Position numbers and translations under genes: made by a program
NCBI GenBank assembly: GCA_021208885.1
Contig: JAJOJF010000012.1
Location: 1 to 64,000, forward strand
Source: Burkholderiaceae bacterium
Lineage (GTDB): Bacteria > Pseudomonadota > Gammaproteobacteria > Burkholderiales > Burkholderiaceae_B
Direction: 5' to 3'
Length of the DNA: 64,000 nucleotides
Part shown: piece by piece, positions 8,240 to 17,136 of the stretch
How positions within the stretch are numbered: position 1 is the stretch's first letter
How the letters are laid out: the number at the start of each line of letters is the position of its first letter
The notes under the pieces: model-generated
What the model saw: only the letters and a program-made list of their open reading frames with translations
Databases searched by the model: none
What the model was told of the DNA's origin: nothing

Positions 8240-9013
8240 TTATTTATCCTTAAAAACAGCCTTGCGTTTTTCTGTAAAAGCCAGCATTCCTTCATTTGCG
8301 TCTGCCGTTTGATAGGCAAGCGTCGAGAGATCACGTTCAATACGCAGACCTTCTTCGAGTGTCGTCTGCATGCCTCTCATCACAGCCTGACGTGCGAAGT
8401 ATGTTGCTAATTGACTGTGTTGCAGCATCGGTTCAAGAAAATCGACACCAGCCTGTTCCGTGGAATCGGCCTGGACAACTCGGTTGATCAGACCAATATG
8501 CAAAGCCTCGTCAGCCAGAACCGTTCTTCCGCTAAGTATCATGTCCAGCGCAATTGCCTGCCCAACAATGCGCGGCAAGCGCTGTGTGCCGCCATAACCG
8601 GGTATCAAGCCAAGCTTCACTTCTGGTAGTCCAACTTTGAGTTTGTCCGTGCCGATCCGAAACGTGCAAGCTAGCGCAAGCTCCAGACCGCCACCGAATG
8701 CGTACCCATGAATGACGGCAACCGATGGTATTTGCAGGTCACTGATGCGACTAAAAACACGCTGTCCGAGTTCTGCTCCGTCACTTTGCGCCATCAAAGG
8801 TCGGTTCATTAATTCAGGAATGTCTGCTCCAGCGCAAAACGCTTTCTCTCCGGCGCCAATAATGACAAGTCCGCGTGCGCTTGAATTTTCGATTTCATCT
8901 AAAACGTGGTCTAACTGCTTTAGGATTTCAAAACTTAACGCATTGAGCACGCTTGGACGATCGAGTGTCATCACTGCAATTTGATCATCGCGCAATTTCC
9001 AATGGATGCTCAT
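8240..9013 (-). CDS. Enoyl-CoA hydratase (crotonase family)
   Basis: 257 residues. Oxyanion-hole segments are AFCAGADIPEL (about residues 58-68) and IHGYAFGGGLELALA. Both glutamates typical of true hydratases are present, one in GGGLELA and one in LPEVKLGLIPGYGGTQRLPR. It should add water across the double bond of an enoyl-CoA. It overlaps the ligase stop by an ATGA junction (9010-9013), so the two are translationally coupled. In the proposed pathway it would fill the BadK position, making the 2-hydroxy cyclic acyl-CoA. Confidence 0.9.
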   Translation of the reverse strand: MSIHWKLRDDQIAVMTLDRPSVLNALSFEILKQLDHVLDEIENSSARGLVIIGAGEKAFCAGADIPELMNRPLMAQSDGAELGQRVFSRISDLQIPSVAVIHGYAFGGGLELALACTFRIGTDKLKVGLPEVKLGLIPGYGGTQRLPRIVGQAIALDMILSGRTVLADEALHIGLINRVVQADSTEQAGVDFLEPMLQHSQLATYFARQAVMRGMQTTLEEGLRIERDLSTLAYQTADANEGMLAFTEKRKAVFKDK

Positions 9014-10701
9014 GCTTGTTCCTTATGTGGTTCTGTTTCTGGTAAGACGAAGCGGACTGGCACTGGTTTAATATCGTTGCGAATCACCATTTCCTTCAGT
9101 TCTCGTTTGAGAATTTTGCCGCTTGCGGTCAAAGGAAACGAGGGAAGCTGTATGAAAAACTCTGGCATGTCATATTTTGAGAGACCAACCGCATGCAAGT
9201 GATTCAGGACTTCTGCAGGCTCCAGCGGACTTTCGCCACGACAGATGATAGCCAGACAAACTTTCTCGCCCAGACGATCGTCGTGCACTCCAAATGCTGC
9301 AGCTTTTGCAATCTCGGGGTGTCGGTGTGCCAGGTCTTCAATATGTGCCGGGTGAATATTGTGTCCGCCACGGATAATCAGGTCTTTCTTGCGCCCAACG
9401 ATAGAGAGATTGCCTTGATCGTCGAGTATGCCAAGATCGCCACTTAGAAACCAGCCATGACGATTAAATGAGTCCTCCGTGGATTTCTGGTCATCGTAAT
9501 ATCCGAGAGTCAGCAGCGCGCCACGGCTGCCAATTTCACCTATTTGTCCTGTTGGAACCTCTTGATCCGGGTCGTCTGGATTAAAAAGTCGAACCTCATA
9601 GCCTTTGCAAGGTTTGCCGCAAGTGGTGATGATTGTCGATATGTCGTCGTCAGGCGATGTGCTTTGATGCGATCCGTTTTCTGTCATTCCGTAGACATTT
9701 TGTGGCTTGATCCCGAGTTTGATAAAACTCTCCGCCACTTCACGCGGAATGGGGGCCCCTGCCATATAAAAGCAGTTAACTTGACCAAGCTTGCGCAAGT
9801 TGCGGCGCTTGAGATCGTCAAGGATGTCCATGGCATGAGTTGGCACCCCCATGACATAGGTTGCGCCTGTTTCGATAATCCAGTCTAAGGGCTTGATACT
9901 GCTGTCCGGGCTTGGGACAACAAGCTCCAGTCCGGCGATGAGCCACTGCTCAATTGCAACCGTGGCAATGTGGTGGCTTATAGGGCTCATGCTAAGCAAG
10001 ACAGTTTTGCGATCATGTTTCCAGGTGGCCACCAGTGACCGTCCATTGGCTAGCAGTGTGTTGTCACTGTGCATTACACCTTTGGGCAGCCCGGTGGTGC
10101 CAGAGGTAAACGCCAGATAAACCACCTTGTCGGGGTTTAAATCTGGCGGTGGCATGACGGTCAGGTCAGTGCTGTTGTCGGGAAAGGGCACTGAACCCTC
10201 GGGCAGCACGCGTTGTTCTGTCCTGTGCGGGTAGACCGTATAGATACGCTGCAGAGTGGGAATTCGGTCTAATTGCTCATAGACCGAAGCGCTTGTGCCG
10301 TCAGCACCAAAGTTTGGAGTCGTAAACAAGGCTTTGCAGCGCGTGCGGTTTAATAAATCGACAATCTCGCCCACTCGGTAACTCTGGTGAAGGGAAGGGC
10401 AGCACACGTAGCCATTTCTGGAACAAGCAAGCAAAATGATGATGCTTTCGATCCTGTTAGGCAGCCAAACTGCAACGCGATCGCCTGTTTTTAGCCCCGC
10501 GCTATGCAAGCTCGCAGCCACTTGTTGAACTTTGACGAGAACTTCGCTCCAGACTAGCCGACTAAAAGGGTCACGAAGTGCCACTGTATTGGGATGCTCT
10601 GATGCATGATGTTGCAAAAGTGTGAAGAGCGTGTCCTGTTGCCAACTTCCATCGAGGTAGTAGCGTCGAGCCTGTTCGGGATCATGTAGCGTAAGCATCA
10701 T
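9010..10701 (-). CDS. AMP-forming acyl-CoA synthetase (cyclohexanecarboxylate-CoA ligase-like)
   Basis: About 563 residues from the ATG at 10701, which has GGAG nine bases upstream; a TTG at 10722 in the same frame would overlap the preceding gene. The ATP-binding P-loop is FTSGTTGLPKGVMHSD, later blocks are NVYGMTENG, GWFLSGDLGILDDQGNLSIVGRKKD, and the catalytic lysine lies in LTASGKILKREL near the C terminus. The N terminus (HDPEQARRYYLDGSW followed by DTLFTLLQHHA) resembles the AliA-type cyclohexanecarboxylate-CoA ligases. It activates a carboxylic acid with ATP and CoA. It is the only ligase in this operon and would give the entry step. Confidence 0.88.
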   Translation of the reverse strand: MMLTLHDPEQARRYYLDGSWQQDTLFTLLQHHASEHPNTVALRDPFSRLVWSEVLVKVQQVAASLHSAGLKTGDRVAVWLPNRIESIIILLACSRNGYVCCPSLHQSYRVGEIVDLLNRTRCKALFTTPNFGADGTSASVYEQLDRIPTLQRIYTVYPHRTEQRVLPEGSVPFPDNSTDLTVMPPPDLNPDKVVYLAFTSGTTGLPKGVMHSDNTLLANGRSLVATWKHDRKTVLLSMSPISHHIATVAIEQWLIAGLELVVPSPDSSIKPLDWIIETGATYVMGVPTHAMDILDDLKRRNLRKLGQVNCFYMAGAPIPREVAESFIKLGIKPQNVYGMTENGSHQSTSPDDDISTIITTCGKPCKGYEVRLFNPDDPDQEVPTGQIGEIGSRGALLTLGYYDDQKSTEDSFNRHGWFLSGDLGILDDQGNLSIVGRKKDLIIRGGHNIHPAHIEDLAHRHPEIAKAAAFGVHDDRLGEKVCLAIICRGESPLEPAEVLNHLHAVGLSKYDMPEFFIQLPSFPLTASGKILKRELKEMVIRNDIKPVPVRFVLPETEPHKEQA

Positions 10702-10718
10702 GCTGATCTGCTCCGGGT

Positions 10719-11498
10719 TCAATGTCCAAATCGAGACGGGTCCGGCTTACGTCTCTGAGCGAATGACTCTGCAAGCTCGTTGTGTTCGTCGCTGTCAAGG
10801 TAAGAGCGCAGAAGCAAATCATGGGCCATGCGTGACAGGCCGCTCACACCACCATGGCGTGCATTGAATGCTCCTTTAATACTGGCCAAAGCAAACGCCC
10901 CACGGTCAGCGATTTCCAAACCCCACTGGCGTGCAGTCTGCATCAGCTCAGCTGCGGGGACGACCTTGTTGATTAATCCAATATCGAGCGCTTCAGAGGG
11001 AGAAATTTTGGGGTTTCGGTACCACATTTCCTTGGCTTTTTTCTTGCCAACCAAATCCTCAAGATACCAAGTTCCGTAACCAGCGTCGAAACTTCCAACC
11101 ATGGGGCCGACTTGACGGAACATTGCGGTATCAGCGGCGATGGTTAGGTCGCACACCATTTGCAATACGTTACCGCCACCCACTGCATAACCATTCACAG
11201 CGGCAATCACAGGTTTTTGTAAACGATCAATGCTTTCGTACATCTCAAGCGTTGGCAAAACCCCCGCATAAAGCTGCGAATCGGGCATCCCGTCTTTGCG
11301 TCCCCCCAGGCAGAAAAAGCGATCTCCGGCGCCTGTGAGGATAATGACTCGGGTGCGCGTTTCGCGTCGAATATCGTTGATGCAATCGCGAATTTCGTGA
11401 CACATGGTCTCAGTGAACATGTTTCCGTCGTCCGGGCGGTTCAATGTGATTGTCCCTATTGGGCCATCTTCTTCATACAAGATTTCGGTGTAATTCAT
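10719..11498 (-). CDS. BadI-like 2-ketocyclohexanecarboxyl-CoA hydrolase (crotonase family, ring-cleaving)
   Basis: About 259 residues from the third in-frame ATG at 11498, which has the best-placed GGAG; the frame is open to 11510. The protein is a crotonase but lacks the paired catalytic glutamates of hydratases. It carries the BadI/MenB pattern: FFCLGGR, then VNGYAVGGGNVLQMVCDLTIA, then FRQVGPMVGSFDAGYGTWYL, where the Asp and Tyr are the conserved residues of this branch, then KKKAKEMWY. BadI opens the ring of 2-ketocyclohexanecarboxyl-CoA hydrolytically to pimelyl-CoA; MenB does the reverse type of Dieckmann chemistry. With ligase, acyl-CoA dehydrogenase, hydratase and SDR next to it, ring hydrolysis is far likelier than menaquinone synthesis. 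Exact ring size and substituents are unknown. Confidence 0.8.
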   Translation of the reverse strand: MNYTEILYEEDGPIGTITLNRPDDGNMFTETMCHEIRDCINDIRRETRTRVIILTGAGDRFFCLGGRKDGMPDSQLYAGVLPTLEMYESIDRLQKPVIAAVNGYAVGGGNVLQMVCDLTIAADTAMFRQVGPMVGSFDAGYGTWYLEDLVGKKKAKEMWYRNPKISPSEALDIGLINKVVPAAELMQTARQWGLEIADRGAFALASIKGAFNARHGGVSGLSRMAHDLLLRSYLDSDEHNELAESFAQRRKPDPSRFGH

Positions 11499-11526
11499 CA
11501 TTTGCTCCATTTACATGCTTGCAAGC

Positions 11527-12756
11527 TCAGGCGATGACGCCGGACTTGCGCAGCGCTTTTACCTCTTGTTCTTGAATACCGAGTTCGCGAAGTAATTCGC
11601 TGGTATGTTCACCTAGCCTCGGTGGTAAGCATTTGACGACGTCTGTACTACCGTCAATTCTGATGCCTAGTCCAACCTGAGGAATAACCCGTTCACTATC
11701 GTCTACTTGTTGGAAAAATTTGCTTGCACGCAATTCAGGGTCTTGTGCAATTTCATCGACCCGGTTAATCGGTCCGGCTGGCACTCGGTATCGCGAGAAT
11801 AAATCAAGCCAGTGGGAACGAGTATTTCGTAATAGCAAAGAACCGATCCGAGCCACTATTTCCTTCCGGTGCTCGCGTCTCGAAGCGTTAGTCGCAAACC
11901 TGTCATCGTTACCGTACTCAGGCTCTCCCACCGCTTCCCAGAAACGTTGCCAGATAGCGTCATTACCCAATCCGAGCGAGATTGGATGGTCCGCTGTCTC
12001 AAATACCTGATAGATCGCGATAACCGAGTCGGTACCACCACTGCGCCGCGGTGTCGTTCCAGATCCAAGGTAAGACATGATGCGCGGTGCAGCAAAACGA
12101 GTCATGCTGTTAACCATGGAAATATCAATCCGACTGCCTTTACCTGTTTGCGTCCGCTCGTAGAGGCAGGCCATGACCGCGAGGGCTAGGTCTTGTCCAG
12201 CCAGCAAGTCAGCAGCAGGCGTTCCAATTTTTTGTGGTGCGGTCTGTGCTTCGCCAGTCAGATCCATGATGCCGGAATACCCTTCGGCGATCAGGTCGTA
12301 GCAGGCCCAGTCTTTGCGGGTTCCTTCCAGGCCGAAGCCTGTTAGGGATGCATGTATAAGACTCGGGAATTGCTGTTGAAGCTGTGCGTAAGACAAGCCC
12401 AGTTTTTCTTGAATCCGTGGCGTCATGTTGACTACCAAGACGTCTGCTGCGGCGATAAGTTTTTTAAGCAAAGTTTGACCCTCTGGCTTGGTGATATCCA
12501 ATGCCAGACTTTGTTTGTTGCGATTTACGCTCATAAACCATAGCGACTCGCCTTCCAGAAATGGTGGGCCCCAGTGTCTGGCATCATCCCCCCCGCCGGG
12601 CTTCTCCACCTTGGTAACTGTCGCGCCAAAGTCTGCCAGTAATTGCGTTGCGTAAGGTCCTGCAATCGATGTCGTCAAATCGATTACCCGCACCCCCGCC
12701 AAGTGCCCAAACCCCGAGCTCGGATTTGTTCTGGGCAGAGATTCGAAAGGCAACAT
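11527..12756 (-). CDS. CaiB/BaiF (class III) CoA-transferase, first gene of the operon
   Basis: About 409 residues. The frame extends to 12822, but the ATG at 12756 is preferred: it has AAGAGA upstream, lies downstream of the sigma-54-type promoter, and starts MLPFESLPRTNPSSGFGHL before the conserved GVRVIDLTTSIAGPYATQLLADFGA. The EKPGGGDDAR block and the region ACYDLIAEGYSGIMDLTG with the presumed catalytic Asp are present. The C terminus contains PPRLGEHTSELLRELG, which is typical of the family. It may transfer CoA from a pathway intermediate to the incoming acid, in parallel with the ligase. Confidence 0.9.
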   Translation of the reverse strand: MLPFESLPRTNPSSGFGHLAGVRVIDLTTSIAGPYATQLLADFGATVTKVEKPGGGDDARHWGPPFLEGESLWFMSVNRNKQSLALDITKPEGQTLLKKLIAAADVLVVNMTPRIQEKLGLSYAQLQQQFPSLIHASLTGFGLEGTRKDWACYDLIAEGYSGIMDLTGEAQTAPQKIGTPAADLLAGQDLALAVMACLYERTQTGKGSRIDISMVNSMTRFAAPRIMSYLGSGTTPRRSGGTDSVIAIYQVFETADHPISLGLGNDAIWQRFWEAVGEPEYGNDDRFATNASRREHRKEIVARIGSLLLRNTRSHWLDLFSRYRVPAGPINRVDEIAQDPELRASKFFQQVDDSERVIPQVGLGIRIDGSTDVVKCLPPRLGEHTSELLRELGIQEQEVKALRKSGVIA

Positions 12757-12821
12757 ATGTTTGTCTCTTGTGTGTATATATTTTGTCCGAGAGCAAAATC
12801 TCTTGGGAGCAACACGACACA

Positions 12822-12837
12822 AGCAAAGAGCATGCCA
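12822..12837 (-). promoter_or_regulatory. Sigma-54 (-24/-12) promoter of the ring-cleavage operon
   Basis: On the minus strand 12837 to 12822 reads TGGCATGCTCTTTGCT. GG and GC are separated by exactly 10 bases, matching the consensus TGGCAC-N5-TTGCW with one change. It ends 65 bases before the first ATG (12756), in the correct orientation, and the divergent neighbour is a sigma-54 activator gene. The sequence just downstream (TGTGTCG) is nearly shared with the promoter at 21857-21872. Confidence 0.8.
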
Positions 12838-12918
12838 GCGGAGATTGACTGAGTTCCCTCCTTGTGTAAGCTCGTATCAGCACTAAAACAAAGATAACGT
12901 GGACACTCTTGTGCTCGA

Positions 12919-12939
12919 AGTGTACTCATCAAGTACACT
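12919..12939. promoter_or_regulatory. Perfect dyad, probable upstream activator sequence
   Basis: AGTGTACT (12919-12926) and AGTACACT (12932-12939) are perfect 8-bp inverted arms around a 5-base spacer. The dyad lies about 80 bases upstream of the sigma-54-type promoter at 12822-12837, a normal distance for an enhancer-binding activator, and ends 33 bases before the activator's own start. It could serve both activation of the operon and autoregulation. No second equally good copy was found in the gap. Confidence 0.6.
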
Positions 12940-12972
12940 CGGTAATACAAATAAAAATATGATGGGGACTAT

Positions 12973-14667
12973 ATGCAGGACGAAAACCGGGGGTTTGCTG
13001 TCGTTGATGCCGATTTCACGGTTCGGTTTAGCGCAGGCTTGGCGAGCAACCCGTTGATTTTGGCTGAGCTTGTTCGACGCCTCAAAGGGGCAGGTGACGC
13101 CGCCTTGCCGTATGTTTTTGCGATCGAGCGTTTTTCTCAGCCGGTCGCTGTGATGAGTGTTCGTTGTGATGGTGCCACCTTTTTTGCGGTGCACAGCAGC
13201 GATAAGGCCGATCCACTTTTTGAACTGATTGTCAGTGTGCCATTCGCGGCAGATATTCTGCGGTATTTTTTGACGAATCCATACGAGGCAATTACCGTCG
13301 TCGATGCCCAGGGACTCATTAGTTATCTGAGTCCAGTTCATGAGGCGTTTTTCAAAATTCCGCATGGCAGCGCGGTTGGCAGACCCGTCAGGGAGGTAAT
13401 TGAAAACACCCAGCTTGATCGTGTAATTAGAACGGGTCGAGCACAAATAGGGCACACCCAGGAAATGCAGGGGCAAACCCGGGTTGTCAGCAGGACACCA
13501 ATCCATGATCGTGATGGGAAAATTGTTGGTGCTATCGGCCAGGTCATGTTCAAGAGCCCGGATGAGCTCGCGGCACTGAGTCATGAGATTACCCGATTGC
13601 GGCAAGAGGTTAGTCTGTATAGACGTGAACTCGCGACTAGCGGATTGCAGTCACATGGCCTTGACGAAATAGTTGGCTGTAGCGATGCAATCTTGCAACT
13701 CAAGAAACAGATTGCCAAGGTGGCTGTGCTTGATGTGCCAGTGTTAATTGTGGGTGAGAGCGGGGTTGGTAAAGACTTGGTGGCACAAGGTATTCATGCA
13801 CTGAGTTCGCGCGCAAGCAAGCAGATGGTGATCGTAAATGCTGCGGCTCTACCAGAAAACCTAGTCGAGAGTGAGCTTTTTGGCTATGAATCAGGATCGT
13901 TTACTGGAGCAAACCGAAAGGGCAAGCGCGGCAAGTTTGAGCAAGCAAATGAATCGACGCTGTTTCTGGACGAAATTGGTGACATGCCAATTGAGACGCA
14001 AGCCAAATTATTGCGAACGCTACAAGATGGCTCATTTGTGAGAGTTGGTAGTGAGATCAATCAGCGTGCGGACTTCCGCTTGATTGCAGCAAGCAATCGT
14101 GACTTCAAGCAAATGTTGTCAGCTGGCACCTTCCGTTTGGACTTGTTCTACCGGATTAGTGCTGTGACTCTACGTGTGCCACCTTTGCGTGAACGCACGG
14201 AAGACATCTCGCTGCTTGTGGATGCTGAGTTAACTAAATTCGCATCGCGCAATGGCGCAATTCCTAAAACTGTCAGCCCGCAGGCGCTCGACTATCTGAA
14301 AAGGCTACCATGGCCTGGAAATGTTCGACAACTTCAGCACGTGGTCACGAGAGCTGCTATCTTCTCGGAGGGTGACGTGATCGAGGTCCAGGACTTTGAA
14401 ATGATGGATGAGGACTTGCCGAGCCCAACTACACTTAATCAGTCAGCTGACTGGTTGTCTAAACCGGCCTCGCCAGCCAGTGAGCTGATTGGTACAAGGG
14501 TGCATGAGGTTAAGCAATCGCTTGAGGCCGACATGATTAGGCGGGCGTTGGTCGAGTTCAAAGGCAATAAAAAGAGGGTTGCCCAGCATCTTGGTATTTC
14601 AAGATCCTACTTGTACAAACGGCTGGCTGCCATGCATGCAGAGCAGCCTTCAGAGTCAGAGTTATGA
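12973..14667 (+). CDS. Sigma-54-dependent transcriptional activator (PAS, AAA+, Fis-type HTH)
   Basis: 564 residues. Residues 1-95 are a sensor region with no recognised fold. A PAS-like domain follows at about 100-210 (NPYEAITVVDAQGLISYLSPVHEAFF). The AAA+ domain has Walker A GESGVGKD at 261-268, the sigma-54 contact loop GSFTGA at 308-313 (GAFTGA in most family members) and Walker B LFLDEIGD with Asp333-Glu334. The C-terminal Fis-type helix-turn-helix is at about 532-552. No receiver domain is present, so it probably responds to a ligand rather than a kinase. GGGG precedes the ATG. It diverges from the catabolic operon, which has a matching promoter, so it is the obvious regulator and may also act on the promoter at 21857. 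Confidence 0.92.
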   Translation: MQDENRGFAVVDADFTVRFSAGLASNPLILAELVRRLKGAGDAALPYVFAIERFSQPVAVMSVRCDGATFFAVHSSDKADPLFELIVSVPFAADILRYFLTNPYEAITVVDAQGLISYLSPVHEAFFKIPHGSAVGRPVREVIENTQLDRVIRTGRAQIGHTQEMQGQTRVVSRTPIHDRDGKIVGAIGQVMFKSPDELAALSHEITRLRQEVSLYRRELATSGLQSHGLDEIVGCSDAILQLKKQIAKVAVLDVPVLIVGESGVGKDLVAQGIHALSSRASKQMVIVNAAALPENLVESELFGYESGSFTGANRKGKRGKFEQANESTLFLDEIGDMPIETQAKLLRTLQDGSFVRVGSEINQRADFRLIAASNRDFKQMLSAGTFRLDLFYRISAVTLRVPPLRERTEDISLLVDAELTKFASRNGAIPKTVSPQALDYLKRLPWPGNVRQLQHVVTRAAIFSEGDVIEVQDFEMMDEDLPSPTTLNQSADWLSKPASPASELIGTRVHEVKQSLEADMIRRALVEFKGNKKRVAQHLGISRSYLYKRLAAMHAEQPSESEL

Positions 14668-14686
14668 AATAAGGGGGGTACTACAC

Positions 14687-14974
14687 ATGGCTGCTTATGT
14701 CATCACGATGGTCAATATCTATGACGCGCAAAAGTACAAAGCTTACGCAGAGTTGGCAACGATTGCAAACGAAAAGCATGGAGGCAACTTTTTAGTACGC
14801 GGCGGCAATCCGGAACCTGTTGAAGGCAATTTGCCTTACGAACGGGTCGTGGTTAACCAGTTCGATACCCGTGAGCAGGCGAGAACCTTTTACCATTCAG
14901 TTGAGTATCAGGCAGCTAAAGCAAAAAGGGAAGGTGCAGCCGATTTCAACATGATCATTGTTGATGGGGTCTAA
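14687..14974 (+). CDS. DUF1330 domain protein
   Basis: 95 residues, starting MAAYVITMVNIYDAQKYKAY at 14687 after a GGGGGG stretch. The short ferredoxin-like fold of DUF1330 is recognisable from the FLVRGGNPEPVEG and ERVVVNQFDTREQARTFYHSVEYQ segments. Function of the family is unknown. It lies 19 bases after the activator gene and is probably cotranscribed with it; it converges on the DMT transporter gene. A longer reading of the frame upstream is the out-of-frame end of the activator gene. Confidence 0.85.
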   Translation: MAAYVITMVNIYDAQKYKAYAELATIANEKHGGNFLVRGGNPEPVEGNLPYERVVVNQFDTREQARTFYHSVEYQAAKAKREGAADFNMIIVDGV

Positions 14975-14993
14975 AAACGCTTTGACGCCGCTC

Positions 14994-15911
14994 TTATTCA
15001 GCCTTTGAGCTAACCGCAGGTTTCCTCACTGGTTTTGGCTGTCTCAAAACAGTGAACATCGCCGCGATAATTAGAATTAATGCGGCGATATCGGACAGCG
15101 TTACCTTTTCTCCGAGTAATAACGCGCTAGATCCCACGCCAATGGCTGGAACCAACATGATGGAGATGCCGCTGATTGCCGCAGGTAGCTTACGCGACAA
15201 TCGATACCAGGCGATATAGCAAAACACGAATGTCACTATGCCGCTGTAACCCATCGTCATCATTTCAATGCTGTTGGGCCATCGCCATTGAGTCGCCTCA
15301 ACCCAATAACTGAGCGGCAGAAAGACTGCGAGCGTGATGATCAGCGACCACAATGCCAAAACCTGATTGGTAATGCTCAAGGGCGTGTGGCGTGTGATGG
15401 CTGTTCCGAATCCCCATGCCATTGCCGCTAGTAACATGACTAGTATGCCCGTTGGATAATTTAAGAAGTTGTCGAGTTCGTTAACGGTTAGCAGGGTAAC
15501 GGCGCTGATGGCTAATGCAGCTCCGGCGATACTGCGCCATGTGAATGTGGCGCCGTAAAAAACAATGCTGCCAATTAGCGCCCAAACAGGGAATGTATAT
15601 CCGATGATCGCGGCGCGCCCACCGTTTAGCAGCTTTACACCGTAAACCAAACCGATTTGCCAGAGGGTCATGGTGATCAATATTATCTTCAATACTGAAA
15701 ACCACTCAGACTTTGGCACTTTGATTGTTTGCCCAGCCCGCAGCAAATAAATGCCTAAGAAAATTATCCCGATGACTAGGCCGATGGCTCGGAACGCCAG
15801 CGGCGGGTAGGTTGTGACAGCGATCTTGATGATTGGAAAACTTAACCCCCAAGCCAAGGTTACCATCGCTAACAGCCATACATCGCTGCGGGTTAGCTGT
15901 GTATTTTGCAT
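14994..15911 (-). CDS. EamA/DMT family transporter
   Basis: 305 residues with about ten hydrophobic segments in two repeats, as in the drug/metabolite transporter superfamily. The start SDVWLLAMVTLAWGLSFPIIK and the mid-protein AAMAWGFGTAITRHTPL are the usual first helices of the two EamA repeats, and the last helix is followed by a basic tail. Export or exchange of a small metabolite across the inner membrane is expected. It is the last gene of the minus-strand operon that begins with the Liv-type binding protein, 14 bases after the hydrolase gene. Confidence 0.88.
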   Translation of the reverse strand: MQNTQLTRSDVWLLAMVTLAWGLSFPIIKIAVTTYPPLAFRAIGLVIGIIFLGIYLLRAGQTIKVPKSEWFSVLKIILITMTLWQIGLVYGVKLLNGGRAAIIGYTFPVWALIGSIVFYGATFTWRSIAGAALAISAVTLLTVNELDNFLNYPTGILVMLLAAMAWGFGTAITRHTPLSITNQVLALWSLIITLAVFLPLSYWVEATQWRWPNSIEMMTMGYSGIVTFVFCYIAWYRLSRKLPAAISGISIMLVPAIGVGSSALLLGEKVTLSDIAALILIIAAMFTVLRQPKPVRKPAVSSKAE

Positions 15912-15925
15912 GTTTCGGATCGCAA

Positions 15926-17119
15926 TTAGATGGCTCGTAGGATGCTTCGCAAGTAGGTTTCGTATAAACGAGCCGGATCCTCCGTCATCGGGAAATGCCC
16001 AAAACCTTTCATTTCGATGAATGTCGCGCCATTAATCTCGTTAGCCACCTTCTGAGTGTCCGATGGACTAGCGGAATAGTCATAGTCACCTGTCAACAAC
16101 CACACAGGTGTCTTGGTTGTGTTGATAAGGCTGGTGTGTCGGGTTGCACTGAACTCATCACTATAAAACCGCAAATCGCCGTCGTAGACACCTGGTCCGC
16201 TTTGAGAGTAGATCCACCGTGCCAGATTGCGACGAGATTGTGGGCTTTTGGGGCTTAGAAGCGATGCGACCCAGGTAGCTGCCAGACGTCCGCCATGGAC
16301 TTGTGGGTGATCCAAATACGGCGTTCGACGTCCAGGTGAGTGATAGGGTGTTTCAAGCAAAATGGCCGCTTTAAATAGTTCCGGGTATTGGGCAAGCAAA
16401 GCGATGCCGATCGCTGCACCCATTGAGCACCCCATAAGTACTACTGGCTTGTTTGTTGTAGCTTTGATGAAGTCATGTACAGTTTTCACATATGACGCTT
16501 CATCGAGCTGCCATTGCCACTGCGATTGATCATCGCGCACGGGGGAACGACCATGGTTCGGCATGTCAAAAGCCAACATACGCCACGACTGCAGTTCGTC
16601 GTTGGTCATCAGGCCGTGCCACTGGCGGGCATCAGCACCAGCGGTGTGAAGCATACAGATGACCTCTCCATTCGGGTCGCCAGATTCCTCGGTGTAAAGC
16701 CAGCCAGAGGCAGTATTGGTGTAGCGACCGTTGATGAGCTTGAGGTTGTCATCTATTGGAATGTCGATGGCAGAGCCATTAATAAGCTGCCTTGCGTTTT
16801 CAATCATTAATTCGAGGATAGGCAAGGCCTGCATAAACGCTTTGGTGTCTGCTTCGATTTTGACCGAGTCACACAGACGGTATAGCGCGCCTAGCGATTG
16901 GAAGCCAGGCTTTGGAACCGGTTCAAAAGTCGCCAGCCAGACACTGGTAGGCGCTTCAATGGTCACCTTCGGATGGTTAGTGGGGTGGCACTGCCACAAC
17001 GTAACGCCATCGCCTTGTAGGGCGATGGCGCTTTCAAGTCGCTCGAGTTGAGCATTTAAGGCCGGCAACGCAGCAGCTTTCTCTAATGCCTTGCTGATGT
17101 CTGAGACATCTATTTGCAC
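15926..17119 (-). CDS. Alpha/beta hydrolase with N-terminal extension
   Basis: 397 residues. Residues about 150-395 are an alpha/beta hydrolase: HTAGADARQW oxyanion loop, DMPNHGRSP, the nucleophile elbow GCSMGA with Ser232, an acidic residue in LTGDYDYSA and the catalytic His in GFGHFPM near the C terminus. Residues 1-140 form an additional region I do not recognise, which makes it longer than a minimal hydrolase. It may hydrolyse an ester, lactone or C-C bond. It sits between livF and a DMT exporter in an operon with a sigma-54-type promoter, so it probably processes the imported compound in the cytoplasm; no signal peptide is seen. Confidence 0.85.
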   Translation of the reverse strand: MQIDVSDISKALEKAAALPALNAQLERLESAIALQGDGVTLWQCHPTNHPKVTIEAPTSVWLATFEPVPKPGFQSLGALYRLCDSVKIEADTKAFMQALPILELMIENARQLINGSAIDIPIDDNLKLINGRYTNTASGWLYTEESGDPNGEVICMLHTAGADARQWHGLMTNDELQSWRMLAFDMPNHGRSPVRDDQSQWQWQLDEASYVKTVHDFIKATTNKPVVLMGCSMGAAIGIALLAQYPELFKAAILLETPYHSPGRRTPYLDHPQVHGGRLAATWVASLLSPKSPQSRRNLARWIYSQSGPGVYDGDLRFYSDEFSATRHTSLINTTKTPVWLLTGDYDYSASPSDTQKVANEINGATFIEMKGFGHFPMTEDPARLYETYLRSILRAI

Positions 17120-17136
17120 AGTAGCAGCCTTAATTT

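Noticed and set aside
10719..11498. MenB (naphthoyl-CoA synthase)
   Set aside because: Sequence is in the MenB/BadI branch, but no other menaquinone gene is nearby and the neighbours match a ring-degradation pathway; BadI-like is preferred.
12883..13605. 240-codon open frame antisense to the sigma-54 activator gene
   Set aside because: The plus-strand protein has complete PAS, AAA+ and HTH domains over this stretch. The antisense product has no recognisable domain and is a frame shadow.
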